23,606 bases of DNA from Nitrospirae bacterium CG2_30_53_67. GTDB taxonomy: Bacteria; CG2-30-53-67. Positions 22,191 to 23,606 of this stretch are shown here, one piece after another. Positions within the stretch are counted from its first letter, which is position 1; each line of letters begins with the position of its first letter. The stretch covers positions 1 to 23,606 of the forward strand of contig MNYV01000055.1 in NCBI GenBank assembly GCA_001873285.1. The letters run 5' to 3'. The notes beneath the pieces are model-generated. The model had not been told where the DNA came from. It did not search any database and saw nothing but the letters and a program-made list of their open reading frames with translations. Made by a program: the position numbers and the translations under genes.

Positions 22191-23606
22191 ATGGAACAGA
22201 CCAAAGTGATGGACATTCGAGATCTACGGCGGATTGTCCGGAAGCGAAGATGGGTCATCCTGATTCCTGCGATTTCAATCTTTGTGGTCGTTTCCCTGAT
22301 CGCCTATCTTTATCCGGCGATCTACAAGTCGGAAACCCTGATCCTGATTGAAGAACAGAAAATTCCTGTGGATTATGTGCAGTCTACGGTCACCTCCCAG
22401 GTTGAGGAGAGGCTCAATGTGATCAACCAGAGGATCATGAGCCGGACCAAGCTCGAGGAGATTATGCAGAAGTTCAACCTCTACCCTGAGTATAAAGACG
22501 ACTGGACCAGGGAAGAGATCATTGAAAAAATGCGCGAAGACATCGCCATGGAGATTGTATCTGCCGAGGGCGTGAACAAGAAGAGCGGTCAGCAGGTCAC
22601 TTTCACGGTGGCCTTTAAACTTTCCTATGAAGGCAAGGACCCTCGGACCGTGCAGGCCGTGACCTCTGAGCTCGCCTCTCTTTATATCGGGGAGAACCTC
22701 AAGGTCCGTGTGGATGCGAGCGCCATGACCACGCGGTTTGTCTCCGACGAATTAAAAAAGATGGAGACCGAGATTGCAAGAATCGGCAAGGACATTTCGG
22801 ACTTCAAGCAGCAGCACCTCGATGAACTCCCTGAGCAGATGCAGGTCAACATGGCCAACCTCGACCGGTATGAGCGTTATCTCGAGACGAATCACAGGGA
22901 TTTGGAAATGGCCAAGTCCAACCTGGTTTTTCTCAAAGGGCAGCTCGCCATGACCGATGCGGACGCCACCATGATTTCCAGTTACGGGCAGAGGGTCCTT
23001 TCCCCGAAGGAGCAGTTGGAGCTTGACAAAACCCAGCTGATTTCACTGCAGTCCAAACTCTCCGAGAATCATCCTGATGTGATCGACCTGAAGAAACGGA
23101 TTGCCCGGATGGAAAAGGAAGTCAACTCCAATGATACCGAAAAGGCGCTTCATGAAAGTCTTGCCGGCAAGGAGAGTGAGCTGACTGCGATGGCCTCAAA
23201 GTATACCGAAAAACATCCTGATGTGGTCCGGCTCAAGGCGGAAATCGAGGACTTGAAGAAGAAGATTGAGACGGCTAAGAATTTACCGGATGTGGAGTAT
23301 GCCTCCAATCCCACCAATCCGGCCTATATCAATCTCCAGACACAGATCGAATCCAAGAGGCTTGAAATCCCGGCTTTGGAACAACAGGTGAAGGAGTATA
23401 AGAGGCTGATTGAATACTATCAGCAGAAGATGGCCAATACCCCGGTGGTGGATAAGACCCTGGCTGCCATGCAGAGCGATTATGACGTGGCCAGGATGAA
23501 TTATCAGGAACTGGTCAACAAGGAGACCCAGGCCAAGATCTCGGAGAGTCTGGAGAACCGGCAGCAGGGGGAAAAGTTCGCCATCATCGATCCCGCGCAG
23601 CTCCCC
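22191..23606 (+). CDS. GumC/Wzz-type polysaccharide chain-length protein, cut by the window end
   Basis: 472 codons are visible, open to the last base. The N-terminus carries the Wzz pattern (MDIRDLRRIVRKRRW) and a membrane helix at about 21-44. The periplasmic part has VDYVQSTVTSQVEERLNVIN and RTKLEEIMQKFNLY, then long coiled-coil helices at about 185-420. A PDVEYASNPTNPAYINLQTQ segment near 370 is typical of the GNVR/GumC group. The second membrane helix, and any C-terminal tyrosine kinase domain, would lie beyond the window. It should span the periplasm and set chain length or link polymerase to the export lipoprotein upstream, from which it is separated by 35 bases. Two HPDV motifs lie 48 residues apart (H294, H342). 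The ribosome site is modest (GGGG about 10 bases before the ATG). Confidence 0.92.
   Translation, partial: MEQTKVMDIRDLRRIVRKRRWVILIPAISIFVVVSLIAYLYPAIYKSETLILIEEQKIPVDYVQSTVTSQVEERLNVINQRIMSRTKLEEIMQKFNLYPEYKDDWTREEIIEKMREDIAMEIVSAEGVNKKSGQQVTFTVAFKLSYEGKDPRTVQAVTSELASLYIGENLKVRVDASAMTTRFVSDELKKMETEIARIGKDISDFKQQHLDELPEQMQVNMANLDRYERYLETNHRDLEMAKSNLVFLKGQLAMTDADATMISSYGQRVLSPKEQLELDKTQLISLQSKLSENHPDVIDLKKRIARMEKEVNSNDTEKALHESLAGKESELTAMASKYTEKHPDVVRLKAEIEDLKKKIETAKNLPDVEYASNPTNPAYINLQTQIESKRLEIPALEQQVKEYKRLIEYYQQKMANTPVVDKTLAAMQSDYDVARMNYQELVNKETQAKISESLENRQQGEKFAIIDPAQLP

Overview
The window looks like chromosomal DNA from a Gram-negative, probably uncultured or environmental bacterium. I estimate moderate to high GC by eye and did not compute it. 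The C5 heme pathway, a fused CobA-HemD, a HemX/CcsA protein next to HemA, sigma-54 regulation, and a lipoprotein polysaccharide exporter beside a GumC-type protein all fit Desulfobacterota or Nitrospirota-like lineages. No rRNA or other lineage marker is present, so this placement is inference. I saw no tRNA or rRNA gene, CRISPR array, phage gene, transposase or toxin system.

Minus strand, right to left from about 18.2 kb to 0.27 kb, is a long run of co-directional biosynthesis genes. First come rsmA, dapF, a small zinc-ribbon membrane protein and dapA (lysine/peptidoglycan precursors). Next are hisD, hisC and hisB, then a response regulator with REC-GAF-GGDEF domains, then hisH. The tetrapyrrole cluster follows: hemX, hemA, hemC, cobA-hemD, hemB, a small membrane protein and hemL, and last a TerC/Alx protein fused to a PGPGW domain. 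Several junctions are coupled: TAATG overlaps at hemX/hemA and hemL/terC, ATGA at hisD/hisC, and a 5-base gap at cobA-hemD/hemB. Good sigma-70 promoters stand before the GGDEF gene, hisH and the zinc-ribbon gene. hisH may therefore head the transcript that carries the heme genes. The encoded pathway runs from glutamyl-tRNA to uroporphyrinogen III and precorrin-2; the later heme steps (hemE and beyond) are not in the window.

Plus strand, from 18.36 kb to the right edge, is a regulatory and exopolysaccharide module. It holds a soluble histidine kinase with a degenerate receiver domain, a 0.5-kb non-coding region, an NtrC-type sigma-54 activator, a polysaccharide export lipoprotein, and a GumC/Wzz-type chain-length protein cut by the window end. 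The non-coding region carries 21-bp-phased AT-rich repeats, a T-tract terminator, a GG-N10-GC sigma-54 promoter and a foldback repeat element. A divergent promoter region separates the module from rsmA.

The most unusual content is in the repeats. One family (R1) has imperfect terminal inverted repeats: a compact 126-bp copy in the leader of the sigma-54 activator, a 359-bp copy between dapA and hisD, and a solo end that touches the dapF start and appears to supply its ribosome binding site. A second family (R2, with ends GTCATT/AATGAC) occurs as two inverted copies sharing a 78-bp identical core, one after terC and one inside the hem cluster. I see no evidence of a wholly new multi-gene system. 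The best candidates for new biology are the R1 element as a mobile leader hairpin, the HemX protein with its WWD motif lost, and the pseudo-receiver kinase.
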